Source: Pleurotus djamor (lineage: Eukaryota; Basidiomycota; Agaricomycetes; Agaricales; Pleurotaceae). Taken from it: a DNA stretch of 18,155 nucleotides. The translations under genes and the position numbers were made by a program. The DNA is taken from the NCBI GenBank assembly GCA_029747585.1, contig JAPEVF010000906.1, positions 1-18,155 of the forward strand. The letters are read 5' to 3'. The notes under the pieces are model-generated. The model ran no database searches. It had not been told where the DNA came from and saw only the letters and a list, made by a program, of their open reading frames with translations. Each line of letters begins with the position of its first letter. The first letter of the stretch is position 1. This document shows positions 17,642-18,155 of the stretch, in pieces.

Positions 17642-18155
17642 AACCTTCGGGTTTGCGCAGTGGTTCCATGGCCAGTGGACAAGTTACCACATTCTGTTCG
17701 AAATGTTGGAGTCCCTGATGAGAGGGGGGTTCCTTGGCGCAGGGAGTGCTGGGAACCCTTTGTCGAGCTTTCTATCCGTGCTGACAATGGGCCGCGATCC
17801 CGAAGCCGTTTAGTGCTGTCTGCACTGCAGAAACGCTTCGCCATCGGGTCATGTCGCAGAACGTCAAGTTGTGCTAGATCTCTCCATTTGATGTTAGGGG
17901 CTGCTGCTGCCTCACGCGCTCGACGTGCTTTTTGTCGTCGTGTTCCGCCCTCCATACCGTGCATCTCTTCCGTCCGTCTCAGGTTTGGTCACCCTGCCCC
18001 GCTTCAGCTCCCATCCAGCTCTCCGCTCCGTTTAACTCCTGTGCCCCCGGCATCCCCGACCTTTTACAGAGTGTGCACCGCTGCACGTCTCTTCCAGGAC
18101 TCCGTCCCTCCTCCCAGGTTTGGTCAACCTGCTCCGCTCACGCTGCCCCGCAGCT
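17642..18155 (+). other. Stop-free frame running off the right edge
   Basis: From 17642 to the end of the window one + frame has no stop codon (about 171 codons). It is rich in Arg, Ser, Pro and Ala and includes LRFGHPAPLQLPSSSP and, near the edge, RFGQPAPLTLP. There is no ATG at its start, so it would have to be an internal exon or low-complexity sequence of high GC. The minus strand also has a 151-codon frame here (17509-17964), which weakens the case for either. It is cut by the window edge. Confidence 0.25.
17980..18138 (+). repeat. Pair of imperfect 24-bp direct repeats
   Basis: The motif beginning CAGGTTTGGTCA at 17980-18003 recurs at 18115-18138 with two mismatches out of 24. The copies are 135 bp apart, a multiple of three, so both encode the same RFG(H/Q)PAPL peptide in the stop-free frame. 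It may be the start of a longer tandem repeat beyond the window. Confidence 0.6.

Noticed and set aside
17509..17964. 151-codon minus-strand frame, Arg-rich
   Set aside because: No family, no splice partner, and it overlaps an equally long + strand frame in GC-rich sequence, so neither is reliable.

Overview
The window looks like nuclear DNA of an Agaricomycete (mushroom-forming basidiomycete). The genes are split by very short GT-AG introns (about 50-66 nt). The recognisable families are ones that are expanded in these fungi: FunK1 kinases, F-box proteins, seven-helix membrane proteins and a FAR-17a/AIG1-like membrane protein. No tRNA, rRNA, CRISPR array, bacterial-type operon or intact transposon was found. 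A two-base N gap at 5149-5150 shows that this is an unfinished assembly, so single-base lesions must be read with care.

Layout. Positions 1-627 hold nothing convincing. A seven-transmembrane protein gene follows at 628-1816 (+); it carries an apparent 4-bp duplication frameshift and an in-frame TGA. Positions 1817-2900 contain only coding-like scraps. Two related FunK1-type kinase loci lie in tandem on the + strand. Copy A (2968-3795) is a wreck: an internal deletion fuses the 5' leader to the middle of the kinase, the catalytic HRD motif is replaced, and a second deletion shifts the frame. Copy B (5235-7532) is nearly full length, with an N-terminal D..ExK nuclease-like region before the kinase, but it carries two frame breaks, one of them in a run of eight G. 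Between them, 3800-4178 holds a small coding-like relic.

From 7955 to 9929 there is a Ser/Thr-rich, probably disordered protein (606 aa from ATG 8109). A second, overlapping reading frame starts at ATG 7955, and the true N-terminus is unresolved. Next is the best resolved pair: two paralogous four-exon F-box genes in tail-to-tail orientation, 10152-11714 (+, 462 aa) and 11859-13373 (-, 447 aa). They have matching intron positions and a shared unusual GTTGAG splice donor; their stop codons are about 145 bp apart.

Positions 13374-14796 are apparently non-coding, with one strong hairpin. The 3' part of an unrecognised minus-strand gene (14797-15425) lies head-to-head with a three-exon FAR-17a/AIG1-like membrane protein gene (15850-16861, +, 299 aa). 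The right end (16862-18155) holds a possible minus-strand terminal exon, a TATA-like promoter, and a stop-free + frame that runs off the window and contains a 24-bp imperfect repeat.

The genes do not form one pathway. The region reads as an accessory segment of local duplication and decay (kinases, F-box proteins, 7TM protein) next to an ordinary conserved membrane-protein gene. The most informative signals are the deletion scar in FunK1 copy A, the F-box inverted pair, and several short introns that are multiples of three and lack stop codons.
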